From Candidatus Sifarchaeum marinoarchaea (GTDB taxonomy: Archaea > Asgardarchaeota > Sifarchaeia > Borrarchaeales > Borrarchaeaceae): DNA of 26,116 bases. A program made the translations under genes and the position numbers. The stretch covers positions 1-26,116 of the forward strand of contig JAECRW010000005.1 of the NCBI GenBank assembly GCA_016294985.1, given 5' to 3'. Position 1 is the first letter of the stretch. The number at the start of each line of letters is the position of its first letter. A model generated the notes under the pieces. The model did no database searches. It was not told the origin of the DNA and was given only the letters and a program-made list of their open reading frames with translations. Shown piece by piece: positions 7,934 through 15,946 of the stretch.

Positions 7934-9151
7934 TTATGACTTATAGGAATTTTGATTTAACACACTTTCGTAGAGTGAAAGGGTTTTCACCGCAGTATGA
8001 TTCCAAGTTAATTCATTTTTTACCTTAATTCTCCCCCTTTTGCCCATTTCTTTAGAATTTGGAAGGATTTCATTGAACGCATCAACAATGTTTTCTATGA
8101 CTCCTTCCTTGATAATTCGTCCAACTGTGTTATCAAAAATCTCTGAAGCCCCACAGACTTGTGTAATGATTACTGGCGTCTCACAAGCAAGAGATTCTAA
8201 CGCAATTAAACCAAATGGCTCACGCCACACTGATGGAATTAAAGTAACAGAGGCACCAGAAAGGGCTTTAATTAATTCACAATGATCCTGAAATTGTAAA
8301 AATAAGACTTTATCTTGTATTCCTAAAGACTCTACTAAACGATACAACTTATTCATATAGGGATTTCTTTGGATTCTTTGAAAAAGGTCATAATCGCCAA
8401 TGATCACCAACTTTGCATTAATTTCTTTGATAGCTCTAATAGCGTATTCGATCCCTTTTTCTGGAATAAGTCGAGCAATAACCAAAATATATTCATCTAA
8501 ACCATATTTTTGTTTAAAAGATTCACTTCTAACGGGAAAAAACTTCTTTGTATTTACACCATGATAGATAATTGATAAATTGTTCTTTTCTGTTTCAAAC
8601 AATTGGGAAACTTGTCTTGATGGGGCAATTATGCAGTCTGCAGATTTAATCACTTTGTTTCTCTTTCTATAGTCATTAATTATACGTAGGTTTTGGATTT
8701 TTCTATAATCACAAAAACGAAAACATGCAAAGCTACTAAAACTTTCGCAAATTTTGCCATTATCTCTCATAAAGGAATGCTTAGGACATAAAAGTCCGTA
8801 CCCATGCACACTATAAATAACCGGTATTTTAGATGCCTTTGCAGCCTTTATAACACCTAGGGAACAATGATTATTCGTATGAATGATATCTAGCTTAAGT
8901 TCTCGAAAGCACTCTGAAAGTTGAAGATAGTTTCTTAAAATACTAAGAGGTGCAGTTTCTGCATTAACTAGAGGTTTTATACGATGAATGGTGATATTAT
9001 TTCGAAGGTCGGTCTCAGAATAGCCAGGAACATATTGAGTAATAATGTGAACTTCATGCAGCTCAGAAAATATATTAGCTAACTCATCTACATAACGTTG
9101 AATTCCTCCAATATACGGGTAATAGGAGTCCGCTACTAAAGCAATTCTCAC
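7934..9151 (-). CDS. Family 4 glycosyltransferase with cysteine-bearing insert
   Basis: Start chosen at GTG 9151, giving the typical GT4 beginning VRIALVADSYYPYIGGIQ (405 residues). AAGGTG lies six bases upstream. An in-frame GTG at 9160 would add three residues but has no spaced ribosome site. The acceptor half contains SVHGYGLLCPKHS followed by cysteines at residues 122, 135, 143 and 147, a pattern found in a GT4 subgroup. The hinge has YHGVN (196-200). The donor half has IARLIPEKG and an intact E-x7-E motif (E311 and E319 in REPFGLIALESLACETP). The gene stands alone and is convergent with the 730-residue membrane gene with no base between the two stop codons. Its role is addition of one sugar to the glycan; specificity is unknown. 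Confidence 0.9.
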   Translation of the reverse strand: MRIALVADSYYPYIGGIQRYVDELANIFSELHEVHIITQYVPGYSETDLRNNITIHRIKPLVNAETAPLSILRNYLQLSECFRELKLDIIHTNNHCSLGVIKAAKASKIPVIYSVHGYGLLCPKHSFMRDNGKICESFSSFACFRFCDYRKIQNLRIINDYRKRNKVIKSADCIIAPSRQVSQLFETEKNNLSIIYHGVNTKKFFPVRSESFKQKYGLDEYILVIARLIPEKGIEYAIRAIKEINAKLVIIGDYDLFQRIQRNPYMNKLYRLVESLGIQDKVLFLQFQDHCELIKALSGASVTLIPSVWREPFGLIALESLACETPVIITQVCGASEIFDNTVGRIIKEGVIENIVDAFNEILPNSKEMGKRGRIKVKNELTWNHTAVKTLSLYESVLNQNSYKS

Positions 9152-9277
9152 ACAGTACACCTTATTGCTTGGTAATTATGCTGAAGAAGACACAACTTTT
9201 TTATTTTTTTGTAAAATTTAGTCCTGAAAAACGGTGATAACGCATTTCTTAATTATGATTTTATGAAAACACATGTT

Positions 9278-9303
9278 AGACATAACAGTCATCATGTCTG
9301 TTA
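9278..9303. promoter_or_regulatory. Overlapping inverted repeats in the flippase leader
   Basis: AGACAT (9278-9283) pairs with ATGTCT (9294-9299), and TAACAG (9283-9288) pairs with CTGTTA (9298-9303). The two stems share bases, so only one can form at a time. They lie about 40 bases before the flippase ATG in a 193-base divergent gap that also contains A/T-rich tracts suitable as promoters. The repeats could be an operator or a leader switch; with 6-bp stems in AT-rich DNA, chance is also possible. Confidence 0.25.
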
Positions 9304-9344
9304 CAAATACAAAGAAATGAGTACGATCAAAGGAAGCATTCTGA

Positions 9345-10886
9345 ATGGCAGGACTGGTAGAAAGATCGATAAAAGGCATTATATTCAATTTTTTAGGCCA
9401 AATAGGCAGCTCAATGATTACTATTGTTACAAGCGTCCTTATTATTAGACTACTAACACCTTCGGAATATGGAATCTACGCAATACTATTTGCCATAAGT
9501 GGACTTGCATCTCCTTTTATCTCGCTGGGTATGAGTTCTGCCCTAAATAGATTCTTACCAGAACTACGCGTAAAGGAAGAAAAAGAAAAAGAGAGGCGAA
9601 TGTTTCGTCAAGTAGCACTTATTCAGGTAGGACTTGCGGGAGTTGTAACTGTGATACTCCTTCTTCTTGCAGACACTTTAGCGATATTCCTAAACATCCC
9701 AACTGCTATAGGTTTAATTCGAGTTTATTCATTATCCCTAGTTCCAGCAACAATAGTCGGTGCTGTGGACACAGCATTAATAGCACATTTCAAGCAAAAA
9801 TTTCTGAACAGTGCCAATATTTTTGTTTCCGCTCTAACCCTCACGGGACTCATCGCTATTTTGATTTTAAAGTTAGGACTCGCAGAAATCGTCATTTTAG
9901 GCGTAATTATGACCTATGTCGCCTGTCTCGTTAAAGGAAGTTATACATTACTCCGTAGAGAATATGTCCAAGAACGATTAACTAATTTCACAGAGAGAAT
10001 TCTTGGATATCGTTTTTGGAGATACAGTTTATCAATGTTTGTCATATCCTTAGGAGATTTTATACTTTCTTATGTTTCAGCAATCTACTTTTTGACCATC
10101 TTTAGGAGTATTGAGGAAGTAGGCTACTTTAGATTCGCCTATGGCATTGCATATACTTTCATTCATTTTATTCCCGCTATGATTGTAGGTCTAATCGTAG
10201 CGGCGGCGGCTGAAGCATATACCTCTGGAGACGTTAAAGCTTTAAATCAAGTATTTAGACAAAATGTGAAGTTTGTAATGATCGCTGCAATCCCTACGGG
10301 AATAGTAGGCATAATCGTTGCACAAGATATCATATCAGTTATCTATGATCCAATATACCTGCCTGCTCTCTTTGCGTTCCAATTAAGTTTTCTCTTGATT
10401 GCTTCAAACAAATGGCAAGGAGCCATTGGAATGGTAGCAGTCACAATGGAAAAAACAGAGATTTTAATTTATGGAAAAGTTATCTCAGTAGTTAAGATAC
10501 TATTATATTTACTTTTGATACCACCATATGGAGTTATTGGCGCAATAATTGCCACACAGGTTTCATGGTACATTGTACTTGTTTTTGAGTATTCGATGCT
10601 TCGAAAACATATACACTTAGATTTTCCCACCAGTGTTCTAGGAAAATACCTTATAGCAGGCGCTATAACAGGTCTGGTCGTCTATGCTTTGAAATACGTG
10701 ATAGCAATCACCAATATTCCTATGTTACTGCTCTTCTTTGCAATTGCAGGAGGAGTGTTCTTTATTGGAATAAAATATCTTAACGCATTAGAAGAGATTG
10801 ATTACAAAATGATCTTGGAAAGCAACATTCCATATACAAATCTGATCTTAAGAGTATTGGGATATACAAAAAGAAATGATCAATAA
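9345..10886 (+). CDS. Wzx-like polysaccharide/lipid-linked oligosaccharide flippase (MOP superfamily)
   Basis: A 513-residue polytopic protein with about 12-14 hydrophobic segments. Its N-terminus is highly typical of polysaccharide-exporter flippases: GIIFNFLGQIGSSMITIVTS (first helix) then LIIRLLTPSEYGIYAIL (helix 2 entry). SPFISLGMSSALNRFLPEL follows, matching the conserved loop where these proteins carry an Arg-Phe-Leu segment. AAAGGAAG sits upstream of the ATG. By family knowledge it would flip the lipid-linked glycan made by the neighbouring cytoplasmic GT2 and GT4 enzymes to the outer face. It is a single plus-strand gene, and a 23-base gap separates its stop from that of the next, convergent GT4 gene. 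It is the only transporter-type gene recognised in the window. Confidence 0.92.
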   Translation: MAGLVERSIKGIIFNFLGQIGSSMITIVTSVLIIRLLTPSEYGIYAILFAISGLASPFISLGMSSALNRFLPELRVKEEKEKERRMFRQVALIQVGLAGVVTVILLLLADTLAIFLNIPTAIGLIRVYSLSLVPATIVGAVDTALIAHFKQKFLNSANIFVSALTLTGLIAILILKLGLAEIVILGVIMTYVACLVKGSYTLLRREYVQERLTNFTERILGYRFWRYSLSMFVISLGDFILSYVSAIYFLTIFRSIEEVGYFRFAYGIAYTFIHFIPAMIVGLIVAAAAEAYTSGDVKALNQVFRQNVKFVMIAAIPTGIVGIIVAQDIISVIYDPIYLPALFAFQLSFLLIASNKWQGAIGMVAVTMEKTEILIYGKVISVVKILLYLLLIPPYGVIGAIIATQVSWYIVLVFEYSMLRKHIHLDFPTSVLGKYLIAGAITGLVVYALKYVIAITNIPMLLLFFAIAGGVFFIGIKYLNALEEIDYKMILESNIPYTNLILRVLGYTKRNDQ

Positions 10887-10909
10887 AATGATTCAGCGAG
10901 ATATGGAAC

Positions 10910-12106
10910 TTATAGATCGTTATGAAGTAAGTCGTGGTAAAGTCTTTGCAATTTCCAAGTAGCATGTTGCCAAGTAAACTTTTTTTCAACTAGGCTCCGC
11001 CCCTTTTCCCCAAGACGTTTACTCAACTCTGTATCTTTCAAAAGAATTACAATTTTTTTTGCTAACTCTTGAATATCTCCTGGAGAATAAAGAAGTCCTG
11101 CTATGTTATTGGGTACATAAAAGGGAAGTTCACCGATTGAAGTTGTCACGACAGGCTTTTCCATCGCCAAATACTCAAATATTTTAATAGGACACCACCA
11201 GAAACCTAATTCTTTAAGAGGGGGATATTCATCCGTATTGAATGGGGCTACAGCAACATCAGCTGCGGCAATAAGTTGTGGAATTTCTTGAAAGGGCTGT
11301 GGACCTGTAAATATAAAAGACTCTTTAAGTTTTAATTGTTGAACTAATTTCCTCGCCCTATCCAAATAAGGGGGCTCGCCCCCAACCAGAAGGAATTTAG
11401 CATTTGGAAGTTCGTTTATAACATCCTTTGCGGCATATATAAGATCAAAAACCCCGTGCCATCTTTTGAATGTACCAATGAAAATTACGAGTGGGGAACT
11501 TAAGTTATATTTACTTTTAACTATTTTATCGTTAATCTTAGGGTAAAAAATCGAGAGATCTGCACCATTTCTTATAACAATAATTTTATCTACTCGGGAG
11601 TCTCTGGCGATGATACTTTGAAGAATATTTGTTTGTGTGATTATTCTGTCCGCTAATTTAAATAAAATCTTCCTCCAGAGAGCGTATAACCATCGGATTT
11701 TTTTACCTCTGAAGACCTCCTCAACAAAAGGTGCATTTACTTCAAGAACATATGGAATTCTAAGAAGTTTAGATACAAAACAACTAACACCGCTTGGAAG
11801 CCAAAAACGTTCGTGAATGATTTGAATACGTTCTTTTTTAATTAATCTAATCAATTCAATAATCATTTTCGGGAAACGTCTCAGAAATGAGACTATACCA
11901 ATCAAAAAAGGAGAAATAGGCCAGTCAATATAGTGTATAACAACATTAGTAAGCTTAATTGGCTTGTAAGATTTGTGTGGGCGCTTAACAAGCAGGTGTA
12001 TATGTATTCCAGACATAGTCAAGTGTTTACAAAAACTGTAAATATGAGTAAATCCTGCGTGGATAGGAGAAAATCTTTCTGAAGTAGCCACATAGCATAT
12101 ATCCAT
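10910..12106 (-). CDS. Family 4 glycosyltransferase (GT-B fold)
   Basis: A 398-residue GT4 enzyme. The acceptor half includes IPYVLEVNAPFVEE (117-130), a signature of a GT4 subgroup in which the Glu-Val-Asn segment lines the acceptor site. The hinge is RNGADLSIFYP (179-189). The donor half begins IFIGTFKRWHG (208-218). The donor motif has only its second acidic residue, E311 (CPIKIFEYLAMEKPVV); position 303 is Trp, and the P-K-x-F-E-Y-x-A form replaces the classical E-x7-E. GGGAAG lies six bases before the ATG. A 109-base gap separates it from the upstream membrane gene on the same strand, so they may share a transcript. Product specificity is unknown. Confidence 0.9.
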   Translation of the reverse strand: MDICYVATSERFSPIHAGFTHIYSFCKHLTMSGIHIHLLVKRPHKSYKPIKLTNVVIHYIDWPISPFLIGIVSFLRRFPKMIIELIRLIKKERIQIIHERFWLPSGVSCFVSKLLRIPYVLEVNAPFVEEVFRGKKIRWLYALWRKILFKLADRIITQTNILQSIIARDSRVDKIIVIRNGADLSIFYPKINDKIVKSKYNLSSPLVIFIGTFKRWHGVFDLIYAAKDVINELPNAKFLLVGGEPPYLDRARKLVQQLKLKESFIFTGPQPFQEIPQLIAAADVAVAPFNTDEYPPLKELGFWWCPIKIFEYLAMEKPVVTTSIGELPFYVPNNIAGLLYSPGDIQELAKKIVILLKDTELSKRLGEKGRSLVEKKFTWQHATWKLQRLYHDLLHNDL

Positions 12107-12215
12107 TAGACTTCCCTACAATCCGTTCTATAAGTGATTAAGCACGAAACCCACAATTTTTTGGGTAATAGTCCACTAAAACACCTATCCAAACATTAAG
12201 ATGTGTCGAAGTTTG

Positions 12216-13382
12216 CTAGATGTCTGAGTTTTCAAGATAGTTCTTGTACAACTTTTTACTCAATAATACATTAATCATGAGGCAACCATACTCCAATAGA
12301 ACTCTACTTTCTTTTGGAAGAAACAACGTAACGAATATAACAAACAGGAATGTAAGTGAACTCATAATTAGTATTAGTCTTTTTTTATGATCTAGTAAAT
12401 CACTGTTTTTTATTAAAATAATTCCAAAGAATATTGGAGAAACAAACAACAAAGAATTCTTTAACCCATAATAACTGCTATCTGCAAACAGATATAAATT
12501 ACGTCTCCACCTCTGAAAACTAAATAAATTCCATCCAACAAATGAAGTCCCTGTCGTGCTTCCAAGGCCACCTTTTAAAATGAATGTCGCATACAGAATT
12601 CGCAGCCCAATAGAAGCTGCCAAGGTCAGTAACAAACAGACAGAATAATACCTGTTATTAGGAAACTGTTTGTCCGTTAGTAACACAGTTAATAATATAA
12701 AAATGGGTATCAATAGTGTTTCCTTGAAGAATATTAAAGGAATACTAAAGAGTACTAAATATGCGAAGTTACTCTTGTTTGGCTTGTCAATAAAATAGAA
12801 TATTATGGTGAATAATAAGAAGGTTAAAGATGTAACCGGTAAATCGTATGTTAGAACGGTTGTTATACGTGCAGCAAAATAGTAGATATAAACTATCAAG
12901 CAGTTTACTGCGACTATTAATGGAAATAATCTAAGACCGTCCAATAAAAATATATTCCTATCAAAATTTTTCTTATCTTTCAGACTGTATATTATAAAAA
13001 GTGTTACACAGGATGAAAGAATAGTTAATTGTAAAAAAAACCATGAACTGTAAATTAAACGATGGATAGTCTCAGGTCCCCAAAAAGAGGAAAACAGAGA
13101 AAAAAAAACTACCTTCAAGACTATACTAAAAAGGATCCAAGATTCTGTTGGAATGGTCCTAAGAGCCCAATCAGTTCTTAAGTTTACAGAGTCTCCTAAG
13201 GATGCTGCCATTGAGAACGTGGCCCAGTCTGCAGTGGTCATAGAAATATCAGCTTGAATAAGTACAAAGTTAGCTAATATCCAAGATAGCAGGGCGATCA
13301 TTGAAAATGCTACAATATAAGAAATAACATAGAGTAGCACAGATGCATTCATTAATTTGAATAAAATGCTTTTAAGCTTCAT
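12216..13382 (-). CDS. Polytopic membrane protein, GT-C or Wzy-like candidate
   Basis: A 388-residue protein with about ten hydrophobic segments. The start at ATG 13382 (MKLKSILFKLMNASVLLYVI) is chosen because AGGTGA lies seven bases upstream. A frame open further upstream to 13541 would add 53 polar, cysteine-containing residues that look non-coding. Notable conserved-looking points are the loop TADWATFSMAASLGDS (50-65), FFKETLLIPIF (218-228) and LPKESRVLLEY (355-365). Charged residues in loops near helix ends like these recall GT-C glycosyltransferases and some O-antigen polymerases, but I cannot place it in a named family. It would sit in the membrane and act on the lipid-linked glycan. 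No close ribosome site or start competes with the one chosen. Confidence 0.75.
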   Translation of the reverse strand: MKLKSILFKLMNASVLLYVISYIVAFSMIALLSWILANFVLIQADISMTTADWATFSMAASLGDSVNLRTDWALRTIPTESWILFSIVLKVVFFSLFSSFWGPETIHRLIYSSWFFLQLTILSSCVTLFIIYSLKDKKNFDRNIFLLDGLRLFPLIVAVNCLIVYIYYFAARITTVLTYDLPVTSLTFLLFTIIFYFIDKPNKSNFAYLVLFSIPLIFFKETLLIPIFILLTVLLTDKQFPNNRYYSVCLLLTLAASIGLRILYATFILKGGLGSTTGTSFVGWNLFSFQRWRRNLYLFADSSYYGLKNSLLFVSPIFFGIILIKNSDLLDHKKRLILIMSSLTFLFVIFVTLFLPKESRVLLEYGCLMINVLLSKKLYKNYLENSDI

Positions 13383-13780
13383 TTTATATTCACCTAGCGA
13401 GAAGACTCCCCAACTTGTTGGGAGGATGAATCTTATCCCCTTTATATAAGTTGTGTCTGCCTGCGGGCAAGAGGTTGACATATAAGCGCAATTCTGAACC
13501 ACGTTTTCCATAAAACCGAAAAGGTTAGAATGAGATAGCACAGGGTACCAAACCGAATTTAAGCATTTAAAGATCTTAAAATGAGTTTTAAGAAGTAGAA
13601 AGCATTCAATTAGTCTTTAGGGAATTGGGTGCCGTGAATCAACTCTAACTGTCGATTTTTAGATTAATGTTCCTTTGTGTGGATAAAGTAGTCTATGAGG
13701 TCAAAAAATCATCTCATTTTTTTCACCTAGTTTATAGAAATTTTTTAAATAGAAACCAACAATCAAGGAGTGATGCCTAT
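13383..13780. promoter_or_regulatory. Divergent intergenic region, about 400 bases
   Basis: This non-coding gap separates a minus-strand membrane gene and a plus-strand GT4 gene. The near-palindromic CTTTATATAAG at 13440-13450 is a good TATA-like box readable on both strands. For the minus gene it sits about 60 bases before the ATG, leaving a leader of roughly 30 bases. That leader contains a 6-bp stem (CCCAAC/GTTGGG, 13409-13422). A 4-bp stem TGCC/GGCA lies at 13458-13469. Nearer the plus gene, TTTATAG (13731) and TTTTTTAAATAG (13741-13752) are A/T-rich candidates. Nothing else was recognised between about 13470 and 13725. Confidence 0.4.
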
Positions 13781-15022
13781 ATGAATATATTATACGTTAC
13801 GCCTCTCTTTTATCCACATATAGGTGGAAGTGAGATATATACAGAGGTAGTAGCGAAAGAAATGAAAAATCGTGGAAACGTGCCTGTAATATTCACATCT
13901 GAAGCTTTAGATCTTCCTACAATGCATCTAAAAAAGAGAAATATAATCCGTAAAGAAATTAAATACAGAAAAGGCGTGACTGTATTTTATTATCCACTTT
14001 TTTACTTTAATGGAATTGAAAAAGTTTTGTATTTATTTCGACATTTTCTGAACAAAGACAATTTCCAGAGAAAACCAGTTAGTGATATAATTGGCGGGTG
14101 CATTCAAAATCCATTTTCTCCGAAATTATTTAAGAAATTGTTGACCTATGGGGCGAATTTTGAAATAATTCACGTAGTGAACATCTTGGGTAGCCACACA
14201 TTTTACGCTTATCTTGCATCAAAAGCACACAGAATCCCCTTGGTTATAACACCAGGCTTTCACCTTCATAACCCTGCATATAAACAACCCAGATTTCATA
14301 GTATCCTTAAACATTCAGTGATCTTTGCACACACTACAATAGAAGCAAGATATTATAGAAAAATAGGTGTTCCAGTTAGCCAGATTTGGAAAGTAGGATT
14401 TGGGGTTGATGTAAAAAAATATGAACGTGGGAACAGAAAGAAGTTTAGAGAAAAATACGATCTTGATGAAGATACTTTCTTGATACTGTTTCTTGGTCGC
14501 TTAGATCCACGAAAAGGGATAATACATCTCTATAAAGCTGTGCAAGAAGCAATAAAAAGCAATGATAAGATTCGATTATTTTTTGCTGGACCACGTAGTA
14601 CAAGCTATGGATCAAATCAAGTTACTGAATTTTTATCATCTTTAAATAAGAATACTACTCGCTATTTGGGAGTACTCTCTGAAAAAGATAAAATCGATGC
14701 TCTTAATGGCTCAGACTTAATAGCAATGCCATCTATAGAAGAGTCACTAGGTATTGTTTATCTTGAGGCATGGGCTGCAGGTAAGCCTGTAATTGGTGCC
14801 GATATACCCGCTATGCGAGAAATAATAAATGATGGCAGTGACGGTTTTTTAGTAAAATTTGGAGATATTTCGGCTCTAAAAGATCGCATATTGAATCTTG
14901 CACGTGATAGGGAAATGTATACTCAAATGTGTGTAAATGGAAAACGAAAAGTAATAGAAGAATACAGTTGGAGTTTAATTGCACGAAAAATTCTAGAAAT
15001 TTACGAAAATCTAATAAAATGA
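13781..15022 (+). CDS. Family 4 glycosyltransferase (GT-B fold)
   Basis: Start chosen at ATG 13781, which gives the standard opening MNILYVTPLFYPHIGGSEIY and has GGAGTGAT six bases upstream, the strongest ribosome site in the window. The frame is open back to 13667, but the extra 38 residues match no GT4. The 413-residue protein has VGFGVDVKKYE at the hinge (205-215), FLGRLDPRKG (237-246) at the start of the donor half and an intact E-x7-E motif (E321 and E329 in ESLGIVYLEAWAAGKP). The acceptor half is longer than in its paralogues here, with a basic insert at about 48-63 and another around 78-105. It is a lone plus-strand gene, convergent with the GT2 gene 15 bases beyond its stop. Confidence 0.92.
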   Translation: MNILYVTPLFYPHIGGSEIYTEVVAKEMKNRGNVPVIFTSEALDLPTMHLKKRNIIRKEIKYRKGVTVFYYPLFYFNGIEKVLYLFRHFLNKDNFQRKPVSDIIGGCIQNPFSPKLFKKLLTYGANFEIIHVVNILGSHTFYAYLASKAHRIPLVITPGFHLHNPAYKQPRFHSILKHSVIFAHTTIEARYYRKIGVPVSQIWKVGFGVDVKKYERGNRKKFREKYDLDEDTFLILFLGRLDPRKGIIHLYKAVQEAIKSNDKIRLFFAGPRSTSYGSNQVTEFLSSLNKNTTRYLGVLSEKDKIDALNGSDLIAMPSIEESLGIVYLEAWAAGKPVIGADIPAMREIINDGSDGFLVKFGDISALKDRILNLARDREMYTQMCVNGKRKVIEEYSWSLIARKILEIYENLIK

Positions 15023-15037
15023 GATAAGGGAAACAAG

Positions 15038-15889
15038 TTAAAGGATACTTACGATTAGACCTACTTTTTCAAGTACTGAGCATAAAGAGAACATATCTGG
15101 ATTTCTGAAGAAAAATACAAGAGTCTTTAAGAATTCTTTTACTGTCAAAAACAGATTTTTAATTCCAAAATAGTACATTATGCCCTCGCTTAAGCCTCCA
15201 TAAAAGAATCGTTTGAAGAAGTACAACATTTTCAACCTTGAAGGATATATTTTGTGCTTTACTATCGCTTTTGGGGTATATATAACAAGATATCCAGCCC
15301 CCTTAATTCGTTTGCATATTTCAACCTCTTCATTTGATAAAAGTAGTTTTCCTCTGCGTCCTAAGTCTTCTCTAAACATACCAAGTTCATCAAACAAATT
15401 TCTCCGAACTGCGAAATTACATCCAAGTACATAGGAAACTACTTGCCTTTCATTTGAGTAATGCGAAATGCCCAATGCTGGAGTCAATCGATTGTTTAAC
15501 CATTTAGGAACATTATGCCCCATAAAGAGGGACACTGCTCTACCGCCTACTACACCTATTTTGCTTTCTTGAAATTCACTTAAAAGATTTTGAAGCCAAT
15601 CAGGGCATGCAATACAATCATCATCAATAAAAACAACAATTTCTCTTTTAGCGAGGAGAATTCCGAGATTTCTGGATCTAGAAAGTCCGATAGGATTTTT
15701 AGAATGAATTATTTTGACGAGTGAATTTCCTTCATACTGTTTTTTCAGCTGGTGAAATGTGTGTGTTCCTGGAGAAGCTTCAATAACGATAATTTCAAAG
15801 TTGTGATCTATAAAATCTAAAATGCTATTTACACAGTCCATAACATCTTTTGGCCTATCATATGTTGAAATAATTATGGAGGCTTTCAT
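15038..15889 (-). CDS. Family 2 glycosyltransferase, soluble or peripheral
   Basis: A 283-residue GT2 enzyme. KASIIISTYDRPKDVMDCVN (2-21) is the nucleotide-binding start, with SRSRNLGILLA (70-80) typical of GT2. FIDDDCIACPDWL (87-99) carries the DxD-type metal site. NEEVEICKRIKGAGY (186-200) has the acidic pair of the catalytic-base region. Unlike the other two GT2 enzymes here it has no long C-terminal membrane array, only amphipathic or weakly hydrophobic segments (about 220-283) that could bind the membrane surface. AGGTAG precedes the ATG. It is the last gene of the five-gene minus-strand run and follows the permuted GT4 by 57 bases. Confidence 0.9.
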   Translation of the reverse strand: MKASIIISTYDRPKDVMDCVNSILDFIDHNFEIIVIEASPGTHTFHQLKKQYEGNSLVKIIHSKNPIGLSRSRNLGILLAKREIVVFIDDDCIACPDWLQNLLSEFQESKIGVVGGRAVSLFMGHNVPKWLNNRLTPALGISHYSNERQVVSYVLGCNFAVRRNLFDELGMFREDLGRRGKLLLSNEEVEICKRIKGAGYLVIYTPKAIVKHKIYPSRLKMLYFFKRFFYGGLSEGIMYYFGIKNLFLTVKEFLKTLVFFFRNPDMFSLCSVLEKVGLIVSIL

Positions 15890-15946
15890 AAATACTACCT
15901 AACAAATCCCTTATCTTTTAGTAGGGTTACTTGATATTTTTTCGAT

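Noticed and set aside
9263..9448. A 61-codon plus-strand open frame before the flippase
   Set aside because: It overlaps the flippase start in another frame, and its composition does not look like a protein.
12149..12166. A 5-bp inverted repeat ACCCA/TGGGT as a terminator
   Set aside because: The stem is short and no T-run follows it on the minus strand, where a terminator would be needed.
13383..13541. A longer N-terminus for the 388-residue membrane protein
   Set aside because: The extra 53 residues are unlike a membrane protein N-terminus, and AGGTGA sits properly before ATG 13382.
13667..13780. A longer N-terminus for the GT4 gene at 13781
   Set aside because: The GT4 fold starts at MNILYVTP and a strong ribosome site, GGAGTGAT, precedes that ATG.
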